A DNA stretch of 14,769 nucleotides, from NCBI GenBank assembly GCA_004556455.1, contig SFGY01000030.1, forward strand, positions 1 through 14,769, given 5' to 3'. The notes beneath the pieces were generated by a model that saw only the letters and a list, made by a program, of their open reading frames with translations, was not told the DNA's origin and ran no database searches. Position 1 is the stretch's first letter. Each line of letters begins with the position of its first letter. Positions 1-9,900 of the stretch are shown piece after piece. The position numbers and the translations under genes are program-made. This stretch comes from Clostridiales bacterium (GTDB taxonomy: Bacteria; Bacillota; Clostridia; Saccharofermentanales; DTU023).

Positions 1-90
1 CTGGGATACGAATTTGATGAGAATGATGTGCATGATGTGAAGTTATTGTGTGAGACATTTCATATCGAAATTCCAAATGAGTATAGATAA
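1..90 (+). CDS. C-terminal fragment of an unrecognised protein
   Basis: The frame starting at base 1 is open for 29 codons and ends in TAA at 88-90. The visible tail is acidic in its first half (LGYEFDENDVHDVK) and ends IEIPNEYR. I do not recognise the family, and the start lies outside the window. Its AT-rich codons (TTA, TTG, AGA) look more like the cargo region after 12.4 kb than the topB operon that follows. It could be an accessory gene inserted upstream of topB. The real gene assignment is uncertain because only the tail is visible. Confidence 0.5.
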   Translation: MGYEFDENDVHDVKLLCETFHIEIPNEYR

Positions 91-95
91 CTACA

Positions 96-140
96 AATTC
101 CAATTTTACAAAGCGACAGAAACTTTCAGTTTGTCGAACT
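96..140 (+). repeat. Copy A of a dispersed intergenic motif
   Basis: The stretch contains AATTCCA, AATTTTA and ACAGAAACTTT followed by AGTTTGTCGAACT. Related sequence occurs at 12590-12625 and 14618-14659, in the same orientation and only between genes. The core can fold as a small hairpin: CGAC (114-117), bulge, AAACT, loop TTC, AGTTT, GTCG. Its role is unknown; a cargo boundary scar or an RNA regulatory element are both possible. Confidence 0.4.
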
Positions 141-157
141 AATTGAATGAACTACAT

Positions 158-196
158 AGCAGTCATGCACTACGGTGTGTGGCTGCTTATTTTTTT
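158..196 (+). terminator. Strong hairpin plus T-tract just upstream of topB
   Basis: A 13-bp stem (158-170 with 175-187, three G-U wobbles) is closed by the stable tetraloop TACG. It is followed by a T-rich tract to 196, with seven T in the last seven positions (190-196). It has all the marks of an intrinsic terminator for the upstream gene. The topB Shine-Dalgarno begins only about four bases later, so no promoter fits between. Either topB is controlled by readthrough or antitermination, or its transcript starts inside the element; TTGTCG at 131 and TACATA at 153 form a weak candidate promoter whose RNA would lack the left stem arm. Confidence 0.75.
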
Positions 197-214
197 GGAA
201 AGGAGCAGATGCGA

Positions 215-2290
215 ATGAAATTAGTATTGGCTGAGAAACCCTCAGTCGCACAGAGCATTGCCAAGGTGCTGGGTGCAAACAAGCGTGAAGATGGCTACCT
301 TGAAGGAAACGGCTATGTTGTCAGCTGGTGTGTCGGTCATCTGGTGGAGCTGGCACAGCCCGAAGCCTACGATGCAAAATACAGCAAATGGGCATATGCT
401 GACCTGCCGATCTTCCCGGCTGACTGGCGGTATGAGGTTTCTTCCGGAACCAAGAAGCAGTTCGGTATCCTGAAAAAGCTCATGGCCAGGGACGATGTTG
501 CCAGCCTTGTGTGTGCGACAGATGCCGGTCGTGAGGGTGAACTGATCTTCCGACTGGTGTACCACAAAGCTGGGTGCAGAAAGCCCTTTGAGCGACTTTG
601 GATTTCTTCCATGGAAGATTCCGCTATCCGGGAGGGCTTTGAAAATCTCAGGTCTGGAACTGAATATGATGCTTTGTATGAAGCTGCCCTGTGTCGAGAG
701 CGAGCCGACTGGATTGTTGGCATTAACGCTACTCGACTTTTTTCAACCCTTTACGGGCAGACCCTGAATGTTGGTCGAGTCATGACGCCCACCCTTGCAA
801 TGGCAGTCATGCGTGAAGCTGCCATTGCCGCTTTCAAACCGGAACCATTCTATACGGTTCAGATTGGACTGGATGGGTTTACGGCAGCAAGCGAACGCTT
901 CAAAAAGAAGTCGGATGCCGAAGTAGTCAGCAAAGATTGTTCTGTTGCTGCGGTCACAAAGGCAGAGCGCAAAGAGAAAAGCGAAAAGCCGCCTGCGCTC
1001 TATGACCTGACCAGTTTGCAGAGAGACGCCAACCGTGTGCTGGGCTATACGGCACAGCAGACCTTGGATTACACCCAGAATCTCTATGAAAAGAAGCTGG
1101 TCACTTATCCCCGTACCGACAGCAGATACCTGACAGACGATATGGCACACAATCTGCCAGACCTCGTAAATATGGCTTTCCACACATTCCCCTCTCCGGG
1201 TGTGGATAACGTACCTGTCCATGCGGAGCAGGTTGTGGATAACAAAAAGGTCACAGACCACCATGCCATTATCCCTACCAGAGAATTGCAGAAATGCAAT
1301 CTGAATGAGTTGCCCAAGGGCGAGCTTGCAATTTTGCAGCTGATTTCCAACCGCCTTTTCGTGGCTGTGGGAGATCCGCACCGATACGCAGAGACAGTCA
1401 TTGAACTGGACTGCGGTGGAACAGCGTTCTCTGCCAAGGGAAAAACCATCCTGCATAATGGCTGGAAAGCACTTGTCAGGAAAAGCAGTTCGACAAAATC
1501 TGATGAAAAGGAATCGGCACTCCCTTCTGTTTCTGTTGGCGATGAAATGGCTGTCACCAGCACGGAAATTAAGGAAGGAAAAACATCCCCTCCGAAGCAC
1601 TACACCGAAGATACGCTCCTGCAAAGCATGGAAACTGCCGGTGCGGATGAAATGCCCGATGAGGTGGAGCGCAAAGGTCTGGGAACCCCTGCAACCCGTG
1701 CCGGTATCATCGAAAAACTGGTGCGTACCGGTTTCCTGGAACGGAAAGGCGATAAGAAAACCAAACATCTGATTCCGACCCACAAGGGTACGGCTCTGGT
1801 GACAGTCATGCCCGAACAGATTCAGTCCCCGTCTATGACAGCGGATTGGGAGGAAAAGCTGCTTCTCATTGAGAAAGGCGAATACGCCAGCGAGGATTTT
1901 ATGGATGAGATCAAAGATGTGATTGCCGGTTTGATTCAGAATTACGAGGTTATTCAGGACTCTGAAGTTCTGATGTCAAAGGAAAGCAATGCCGTGGGGA
2001 AATGCCCTGTCTGCGGCAGTTCTGTGGAAGAAAAGGCGAAAGCATTTTTCTGTTCCAATCGAAGCTGCAAGTTTGCCCTCTGGAAGAACAACCGCTACTT
2101 CGAGAGTATCGGCAAGAGCATGACCAGTGTCACGGCACAGAAACTGCTCGGCTCTGGGAAAATCAAACTGAAAGGCTGTAAATCAGCTAAGACCGGAAAC
2201 ACATTTGATGCCACGGTCTATATGGAGGTATTCGAGGACGGAAAGATCAGGTTTAACATGGAATTTGATAACGGAGGAAAACGCAAATGA
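215..2290 (+). CDS. topB: DNA topoisomerase III (type IA), mobile-element type
   Basis: This is a 691-residue type IA topoisomerase, which passes single strands through a transient 5'-phosphotyrosine break and can decatenate or relax DNA during element transfer and replication. The N-terminal TOPRIM domain starts MKLVLAEKPSVA and has the metal-binding DAGREGE motif at residues 103-109. The active-site tyrosine is Tyr298 in YPRTDSR. A C-terminal zinc-binding module has Cys597, Cys600, Cys613 and Cys618. Length matches element-borne TopB. I chose ATG 215 because AGGAG at 201-205 lies nine bases upstream and the protein then begins exactly as the family does. An in-frame ATG at 143 would add 24 residues translated from the terminator hairpin and is unlikely. 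The stop overlaps the next start (ATGA, 2287-2290), so the two are translationally coupled. Family assignment is very secure. Confidence 0.96.
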   Translation: MKLVLAEKPSVAQSIAKVLGANKREDGYLEGNGYVVSWCVGHLVELAQPEAYDAKYSKWAYADLPIFPADWRYEVSSGTKKQFGILKKLMARDDVASLVCATDAGREGELIFRLVYHKAGCRKPFERLWISSMEDSAIREGFENLRSGTEYDALYEAALCRERADWIVGINATRLFSTLYGQTLNVGRVMTPTLAMAVMREAAIAAFKPEPFYTVQIGLDGFTAASERFKKKSDAEVVSKDCSVAAVTKAERKEKSEKPPALYDLTSLQRDANRVLGYTAQQTLDYTQNLYEKKLVTYPRTDSRYLTDDMAHNLPDLVNMAFHTFPSPGVDNVPVHAEQVVDNKKVTDHHAIIPTRELQKCNLNELPKGELAILQLISNRLFVAVGDPHRYAETVIELDCGGTAFSAKGKTILHNGWKALVRKSSSTKSDEKESALPSVSVGDEMAVTSTEIKEGKTSPPKHYTEDTLLQSMETAGADEMPDEVERKGLGTPATRAGIIEKLVRTGFLERKGDKKTKHLIPTHKGTALVTVMPEQIQSPSMTADWEEKLLLIEKGEYASEDFMDEIKDVIAGLIQNYEVIQDSEVLMSKESNAVGKCPVCGSSVEEKAKAFFCSNRSCKFALWKNNRYFESIGKSMTSVTAQKLLGSGKIKLKGCKSAKTGNTFDATVYMEVFEDGKIRFNMEFDNGGKRK

Positions 2291-3132
2291 GGAATGAGTA
2301 TAACCCGGACGGTAAGGACATCCGATTTATTGACAGCCACTATAAGGACTTGTTCCGTATTCCGGACGGTGGCTGTGTCCAGATTCACTATCCCGATGAG
2401 ACCGTCGTAAAGCCTTGTACATTCATCGACGAGTATCATACTCAGGTTGGTTACAATGTGTTCCACATCTGCCAGTTCGCAGAAATCATGGAGCGCAACG
2501 GCGCAACCTATATGGCAGAGCCTGAAATCATGGGTGATGAAGCCGCATGGAAGGTCGGTCGGGACAGAATCCTGGCGGTGCAGACCTGTGAGGATGGCTA
2601 CGATTACACTCTGTTGGATGAAAACTACAACGAGATAGATGGCGGTCAGCTGGATAACTCGGATTTGTCCATGATCGAAGCCAGAAAAGATATTCTGGAA
2701 TCCTTTGGTCTGGAACACAGGGAGCTTCGTGCCATGGTCTATGAGGATGTGATGGAACAGGCTTTTGAGGTTGGCAGGCAGGCGGTTGTGGTGAACGACC
2801 CTATTGCAGAGCTTGCGTTCAAACTCGACCGTTTTGCCGAGAACTTCGACCCCTATGAATATATGGATCAGGTCGATGATGCGCAGGCACATATCCAGAA
2901 AATCAAGACAGACCTTGCCGCAGGCAATACTGCACCATACCGTGAGTTTCTGGATACGGCCATTGCAGAGTCCCATGAGGAAACTGCCGTAGAGGTTGCC
3001 AAGGTGCTGAGAAGTCAGCTGGATGAGATCGACCCGCCCAAGCGTGAGTCGGTCATGGCAAAGCTGGCACAGGCGGCAGAAAAGACTTCGCCTGCCACGC
3101 CCTCGCATAAGCACAAGGAACCGGAACGATAA
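2287..3132 (+). CDS. LPD28-like conjugative-element accessory protein
   Basis: This 281-residue soluble protein has no visible signal peptide or membrane segment. The first 75 residues (DSHYKDLFRIPDGGCVQIHY, then CTFIDEYHTQVGYNVFHICQFAE) match what I know as the LPD28 'large polyvalent protein-associated' domain of Clostridial conjugative elements. The rest is acidic and helical (about 100-240), with a Lys/Arg-rich hydrophilic tail. No catalytic motif is evident and the molecular role is unknown. It begins within the topB stop (ATGA) and ends 11 bases before the next start, so it is part of the same operon. Membership in the transfer module is well supported by context. The domain name is from memory and moderately sure. 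Confidence 0.85.
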   Translation: MRNEYNPDGKDIRFIDSHYKDLFRIPDGGCVQIHYPDETVVKPCTFIDEYHTQVGYNVFHICQFAEIMERNGATYMAEPEIMGDEAAWKVGRDRILAVQTCEDGYDYTLLDENYNEIDGGQLDNSDLSMIEARKDILESFGLEHRELRAMVYEDVMEQAFEVGRQAVVVNDPIAELAFKLDRFAENFDPYEYMDQVDDAQAHIQKIKTDLAAGNTAPYREFLDTAIAESHEETAVEVAKVLRSQLDEIDPPKRESVMAKLAQAAEKTSPATPSHKHKEPER

Positions 3133-3143
3133 GGAGGTCGCCT

Positions 3144-3737
3144 ATGAAAATTGAAAAATGGGATGATGTTCATGGAAATACCACTTCCGATGACAGAATG
3201 GTGGCTTTTCTGGAAAGCTCCACAGACTCTTACGCAGTCCTTCAGTTGAAGCGCATTGACGAGACCGACGAGTTTCGTTTTATGCCGTATTGGCACATTC
3301 AGAAGCTGGAAAATCAGCCGACCATTGACCATTATGAGGTGGTTTACAATGGTCCGATTGAGCAGTCCGCCGGTGCTGCCGAGCAGCTGGAAGCTCTTTA
3401 TACCAGGTTCAATATTGACCACCCGGAGGACTTCCGTGGTCACAGTATGTCGGTCAGCGACATCGTGGCGCTCAAGGTCGCCGGTGAAGTATCCTGTTAT
3501 TACGTTGATGCCTTCGGTTTCGTGGAGCTTCAGGACTTTATGAAACCCGAAAACTATCTGAAAAATGCAGAGATGGCTATGGAGGACGATTATGGGATGT
3601 TGGATGGCATCATTAACAACGGGAAGGCTCCCGCTGCGGAAGATCGACCTTCCGTGTTGGAACAGCTGAAAGAAATGTCGGTTTTCGATACACCCCACAA
3701 ACCACCCAGAAGCCACCCGGAAAGGGATATGGAATGA
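3144..3737 (+). CDS. YodL / DUF4316-like domain protein
   Basis: This is a 197-residue protein. Residues about 20-130 resemble the YodL domain of element proteins, with the typical stretch LYTRFNIDHPEDFRGHSMS followed by VSDIVAL and a YYVDAFGFVEL segment. Residues about 135-197 resemble the DUF4316 tail (KPENYLKNAEMAMEDDYGML, then DGIINNG). It has no enzyme motif or membrane segment, and its function is unknown. A near-perfect AAGGAGGT at 3131-3138 lies five bases before ATG 3144 and overlaps the stop of the previous gene. The stop codon overlaps the next start (ATGA, 3734-3737). The same domain pair is a standard part of topB-helicase operons in Clostridial elements, so identity by family is fairly safe while the role is not. 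Confidence 0.88.
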   Translation: MKIEKWDDVHGNTTSDDRMVAFLESSTDSYAVLQLKRIDETDEFRFMPYWHIQKLENQPTIDHYEVVYNGPIEQSAGAAEQLEALYTRFNIDHPEDFRGHSMSVSDIVALKVAGEVSCYYVDAFGFVELQDFMKPENYLKNAEMAMEDDYGMLDGIINNGKAPAAEDRPSVLEQLKEMSVFDTPHKPPRSHPERDME

Positions 3738-3943
3738 TGAATTTCACACAAGATGAACGGAACTTGATGATGCTTTACAGCCCTGGCACAAAGTCGGGGC
3801 TGTGCGAAGCACTCATACAGATGAAGGAGCAGCTTTCCGAGGAGGAAGCCGAGCTTAGTGCCCTGGCTGATTCTGTTCTCAATAAGTTGTCCGGTATGGA
3901 TGATGAGACTTTTGATAGGCTGAATCTTTATCCTGATTTTTAA
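3734..3943 (+). CDS. Transposon-transfer assisting family small protein
   Basis: This 69-residue acidic protein has the pattern MNFTQDERNLMMLY, then a helical middle, then KLSGMDDETFDRLNLYPDF. The closing 'GM.DE.F..L.L.PDF' is typical of the short family annotated as transposon-transfer assisting protein (TTRAP) in Clostridial elements. Its biochemical role is unknown. Two adjacent ATGs (3734 and 3737) are possible. AAGGGA at 3722-3726 is a weak ribosome binding site, so coupling to the preceding gene through the ATGA overlap probably matters. It lies 13 bases before the giant helicase gene and is expected to be co-transcribed with it. Calling it a real gene is supported by conserved pattern, spacing and lack of any competing frame. 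Confidence 0.85.
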   Translation: MMNFTQDERNLMMLYSPGTKSGLCEALIQMKEQLSEEEAELSALADSVLNKLSGMDDETFDRLNLYPDF

Positions 3944-3956
3944 GGATTGGAGGGAA

Positions 3957-6900
3957 ATGATGAACGCAAAAGAGCGATTTTATTCCGGGTTGGCAAGAGA
4001 GACCATCGGAAAAATCACATCGAACAAGGATAACTGGACTTCCTTTCTGGTAACGATGTCCCGAAACTATGAGTTCACTTATCCGGAACAGGTGATGATT
4101 TATGCCCAGCGCCCCAATGCCACCTTCTGTAAGCCTTATGACGAGTGGAACGACGAGAAGTACCGCAGATATGTCAGACGAGGTTCCACCGGCATCGCAC
4201 TGTTTGTGACCAACAGGGATAAGCCCTATCTGCGGTATGTATTCGATGTGGCTGATACTGGTGTCCGCCGTTCATCCCCTGAACTGAAACCGTGGGAAGT
4301 CACAGAGGAAAACCGTGCGTATGTGATGGAAGCTATGGAGCGTTCCTTTGGCGTTGCCGCAGATGGACTGTTGGAGGCGCAGCTGGAGGAGATTGCGCTG
4401 TCTCTTTCTGCGGAGTATTGGGAGGATTACAAGAAGCCGATCCTCGACATCGTTGCCAATAGCTTCCTTGAGGAGTATGATGAACTTAACATCGAAGTGG
4501 CTTTCAAGAGAGCGGTTGCAAACAGCGTATCCTATGCGATGTACTGCCGACTGGTTGAGAACCCTGATAACTACTTCGAGCATGAGGACTTCCTGAATGT
4601 CTTTGATTTTAACACCCGCCAGACGGTAAACACCCTCGGCACGGCAGTCAATGCAATCAGTTCACGGATGTTTCAGGAGATCGAGAAAGCGATTGGTGAA
4701 TACGAGCAGAACAGAGCTGCTGAAAGGAGCGCAGATTATGAGCGAAATGACTTACAGACAGGCCGGGGATTACAGAATCCCGAACATCAGGTTGGAGAAC
4801 AAGGAAACAAGACCTTTGGGCAAATATGGCAGGATGCGCAGAGCGTTTCTGGAGCAGAACAATCCGATGCTCCTGAACGACATGATTCTGACGGAGAGCC
4901 TGTTCCCCCACCTGTGGGAGATCGAGGAGACGGCGAAAGCCAGAGTGGAACTTCTGATGAACCAGTATCTGAAGAACAACCCGGCACCGGAGAAAGAGAC
5001 GGATCAGCTGGGCTGGGCAAGACACATGAGCAGCCTGAAAGCGCAGGCGGAGGAAATCGTGATGACGGAGCTTATCAACAGCTGACCCTGAACCTTTTCC
5101 TCACAGAAGAACAGCAAATCCGATTTATCGACGAAGCAGAGAGCCGAAAGCCCTCTGCTTTTTCTTTTTCTCAGGAAGAAATCGACCATTTTCTCCTGCT
5201 TGGCAGTAATACCGATGATGCAAGGAAAATCGTAGTGCTGGACTATATGAAGCAGAAGCCGGTGGAAGAAATCGCACAGACCTTGAAGCAGGTCTACCAT
5301 GGTGGTTTTGGTCTGAAGGAGGACAGCGGCAATATTTCCGCATGGTATTCCGGGGACGGCATTCACCTTGCCAAAGGTTCCTCTGCCATTGACAGCCCCA
5401 GGGCGCAGATCATCCCATGGGAGGATGTCGCAAAGCGGATTGGAGAGTTGCTGGAAAACGGTCAGTACGCTACCAATGTGGAACTGGTGGAAGCTCCCGG
5501 CTTTGAGCGTGAAAAGATGGCTCAGTCCATTTGGTATCTTTACCATGACCTATCCGATGAAGCAAAGGCAATGGGATTCTTCCCCTCTTTGTCGGAAATC
5601 CGCAGCAATGATTTTCCGGAAGAAACCGCATGGCTGGCAGAACAGCTCAAACAGCCTGAGTTTTTAGCGGCAATGAAAGAGGAGTATCGTGGGTTTATGA
5701 TTGCCCATGATGCTGACCGTTCTCTGCTTCGCTTTCATTATCACAAGCTGGATGGCATTGAAAAGCGGTTGAATGAACTGGATGCCCCTGTCAGGGAATA
5801 TCAGAGCGATATGATGCAGATGCCCCTTGTCCGTCAGTTCATTACCGATGATGAGGTCAATGCAGACCTGACCCGTGGCAGCGGCTTCGCCGGTGGAAAG
5901 CGCCGTATCTATGAATATTGGCAGGAAAATCATTCTGTTAAGGACAAAGCCGAGTTTCTGAAGCATGAATACGGCACCGGCGGTCATTCCCATGCCTGTT
6001 CCGGTGCAACCCACAGCGGTCAGGATCACGATGCCAAGGGCGTTCGCTACACCAAAAGCGGCTGCGATAAGGTGCAGATGTCCTGGACACAGGTGGCACA
6101 GAGAATTGATGCTCTGATGAAAAAAGGTCGCTTTCTTACCCCTGAGGAGGAAGCCGAGCGGCAGGCAATCGAAGATGCCAAAACAAATCCTCTGGAAGAT
6201 GTCTATGAGCGTTTTGCTGTGGTCGATACCGAGGATGGCGAGTATGCCATCTGGGACGAACAGACCGGAACCTACTATGTAGACCATGAGGGCGTTACGG
6301 AATACTTCGACGATGAGTGGCTTGCCAATGACTACCTGGAGGAAGTCCGTCAGACTGTGGCGGCGATGGAAGCAGTACAGCCCGAAGAATCCGCAGATAA
6401 TATCGCAGAGCCGGTTGAGGAAACACCGGTGTGGAATTATCAGGTTGGAGATACGGTCTATCTGGACGACACCGCTTTTCTTGTGGAGCAGATCACCGAC
6501 CGGGAAGTGCAGCTGAGAGACCCCTCTCTGCTTTATCCGATCTTCCGTGCAGAAAGCCGTGAGAATTTCGAGCGTTTGCTTTCTCAGGACGAAAGAAACC
6601 ATGCAGTAAGGGGTGATGCCTATACCGAAAAAAACTCCGTTACAGGGGAAAATCAGGGCGAAATCCGCACCGAAACAGCACAGCCGGAACGTCGTTATCT
6701 GGTTGCCGCTTATCATCACTTTGAAAACGGCTTTGATGATAAACTGGATTACTACACTCTGGAGGAAGCCGAAAAAGCTGCCCAGGGCTATGTAGACGGA
6801 ACTATGGAGGATGACGGGTTCAAGTATGACGGTGCTGCCGTTTACGATCAGCAGGAGCATAAGTGCATCCGTATCTATGGTGACTATCCTGATGAAAAGG

Positions 6901-9900
6901 CACAGGCACAGGTATATGGCATTGCCGAACCGGTACAGCAGGAACACTTCATTGACCACTTCTATGTAGCAGAGGACATCCAGAAGCGTGGTGCGCTGGA
7001 CATTAAGGAATACAGTTCCTTTGAAGATGCCCTGAGAGCCTATCACGCCCTCCCTTCCACCCAGGCAAAGGCTCTGGGTGCAATGAATACCGGGCGACCG
7101 TTACCGGGCAGTCTTGACCTCATTCATTGCAGGGACGGTCAGGACACCATCGTTCGGGACTATACCAAGGTGGACGGCTGGCAGAATCCTGAGGTCATCG
7201 ACATCATCGCTCAGATTGAGCAGTCCATTACGACCAGAGAAGTTCCACCCGTTCCTGCGGTGAACTTCCACATCACAGATGACCACATCGGTGAAGGTGG
7301 ACCGAAACAGAAATTTGTAAGAAATATGGAAGCCATCAAGACCCTGTTCCAGCTGGAGAGCGAGAACCGAAACGCTACTCCCGAAGAACAGGAGATCTTG
7401 TCGAACTATGTCGGCTGGGGCGGTCTGGCAGATGCCTTTGACCCTGATAAGGGAAATTGGGCGCAGGAGTACACCACGCTGAAAAATCTGCTGTCCGAGG
7501 ATGAATATGCTGCGGCAAGGGCTTCCACCCTGAATGCCCACTATACCAGTCCTACGGTCATTCGCTCCATCTACGATGCAGTCGGCCAGATGGGCTTTGA
7601 GACCGGCAACATTCTGGAACCTGCCATGGGTATCGGTAACTTCTTCGGTATGCTGCCCCCTGAGATGCAGAGCAGCCGTCTGTATGGTGTGGAGCTGGAT
7701 TCCATCACCGGAAGAATCGCTCAGAAGCTCTATCCCAACGCAGAAATCAAAGTCGCCGGTTTTGAAACGACAGACCGCAGAGACTTCTACGATCTGGCTG
7801 TGGGCAATGTACCTTTCGGTAACTACAAGGTATCCGATAAGCCTTATGATAAGTTGGGATTCTCCATCCACAACTATTTCTTTGCCAAAGCTCTGGATCA
7901 GGTTCGTCCTGGCGGCGTGGTCGCTTTTGTAACAAGCCGTTATACCATGGATTCCAAGAACTCGGATGCAAGGCGGTATCTGGCACAGAGGGCGGAACTG
8001 CTTGGTGCCATTCGTCTGCCAAACGATGCCTTTAAGAAAAATGCCGGTACGGAAGTCGTGTCCGACATCATCTTCCTGCAAAAGCGTGACCATCCGATTG
8101 ACATCGTTCCTGATTGGGTGCATCTGAACCGCACTGAAGAAGGACACACCATGAACAGCTACTTTGTCGATCACCCGGAAATGGTTCTGGGCGACACGGT
8201 TCTGGAAAGTACCCCTTACGGCAAGGATGATATTACCGTCCGTCCGATTCCGGGTGCGGAGCTGTCCGATCTTCTGAAAGAGGCGGTTTCCCACATTCAG
8301 GGAACCTATCAGGCCGTGGAGCTGCCGGTTGAAAACAGCAAGGGCAAGGAAGCGGAAACCATTCCAGCTACTCCAGATGTAAAGAACTATTCCTATGCCG
8401 TAGTGGACGGCGAAGTGTACTTCCGTGAAAACTCCATCATGCGCCATGTGGAGCTGAACGAGAAAGCAAAAGACCGTGTGAAAGGCATGGTGGAACTCCG
8501 TGGTATCGTCAATGAGCTGATCGAATATCAGCTGGAGGATTACCCGGATGAGATGATTTCTCAGAAGCAGGCAGAACTGAATGATGCCTACGATGCGTTT
8601 ACCGCAAAGAACGGTCTCATCAACAACCGTGCAAATGGGCAGGCTTTCTCTGATGATTCCTCCTATTACCTTCTGTGTTCTCTGGAAAATGTGGATGAGG
8701 ACGGCAACTTAAAGAGCAAGGCGGATATGTTCACCAAGAGAACGATCAAGCCGGAACGCAAAGTGACCAGCGTGGATACCCCATCGGAGGCTCTGGCAAT
8801 CTCTATTGGTGAGCGTGGTAAAGTTGATCTTCCTTTCATGGCACAGCTTTTGGGAACCCAGGAGGATTACGAAGCCATTCAAACGGAACTGCGTGGGGTG
8901 ATCTTCAAAGACCCGATGGCACCTGATGATGTGGAAGCTGGTTGGCAGACTGCGGACGAATACCTTTCTGGTGATGTGAGAAGCAAGCTGCGTATCGCAC
9001 AGATGGCGGCGAACCGTGATTCCGCTTTCAATATCAATGTGGAGGCACTGCAAAAGGCACAGCCGAAGGATTTGGATGCGTCTGAGATTGATGTCCGTCT
9101 GGGTGCCACATGGATTGATGCAGACTATATTCAGCAGTTCATGGAGGAAACCTTTGAGACCCCATACTACCTGCGCCGTTCCATTGAGGTGAAATTCTCC
9201 GAAATGACCGCAGAGTGGCGTATCAATGGGAAAAGCTCTCCCAGCTACAATGATGTGGCGGCATATGTGACCTACGGTACTGACCGTGCCAATGCCTATC
9301 GGATTCTGGAAGAAACACTGAACCTGAAAGACATTCGTATCTATGACACCATCGAAGATGCGGACGGAAAGCAGAAGCGTGTCCTGAATAAAAAGGAAAC
9401 CACTCTGGCACAGCAGAAACAGCAGGCAATCAAGGATGCGTTTCAGGATTGGGTTTGGAAAGACCCTCGCCGCCGGGAAGCACTGGTTACGAAGTACAAT
9501 GAGCTTTTTAACTCCACCAGGCCCCGTGAGTATGATGGCAGCCATATCCGCTTCGGCGGTATGAACCCGGACATTACCCTCCGTGAACATCAGAGAAACG
9601 CTATCGCTCATGTGCTTTATGGTGGAAATACCCTGCTCGCACACGAAGTTGGTGCGGGCAAAACCTTTGAAATGGCAGCGTCAGCGATGGAGAGCAAACG
9701 ACTTGGCCTGAGTCAGAAGTCCATGTTTGTGGTTCCGAACCACCTCACCTTGCAGTGGGCAAATGAGTTCCTCCACCTCTATCCGAGCGCCAAGCTCCTT
9801 GTTGCCACGAAGAAAGATTTTGAAACCGCAAACCGAAAGAAGTTCTGCGCTCGTATTGCAACCGGCGACTATGATGCCGTTATCATCGGTCACAGCCAGT

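Noticed and set aside
143..214. Longer N terminus for TopB starting at ATG 143
   Set aside because: The extra 24 residues come from the terminator hairpin region and the family starts at MKLVLAEKPS; the good ribosome binding site serves ATG 215.
1401..1772. 123-codon + strand frame inside topB as another nested gene like tnpV
   Set aside because: It has no good ribosome binding site, its translation is Lys/Trp/Arg-rich with no family pattern, and the topB frame here is conserved catalytic-core sequence rather than linker.
743..1783. 346-codon open frame on the - strand inside topB
   Set aside because: It is antisense to a well-identified gene, its translation resembles no family, and such frames arise from the codon bias of the real gene.
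5664..7046. 460-codon open frame on the - strand
   Set aside because: It mirrors the helicase gene; the Cys/Phe/Ile/Leu-rich translation has no recognisable domain or ribosome binding site.
7101..8447. 448-codon open frame on the - strand
   Set aside because: It is an antisense shadow of the methyltransferase-encoding part; same reasons as the other antisense frames.
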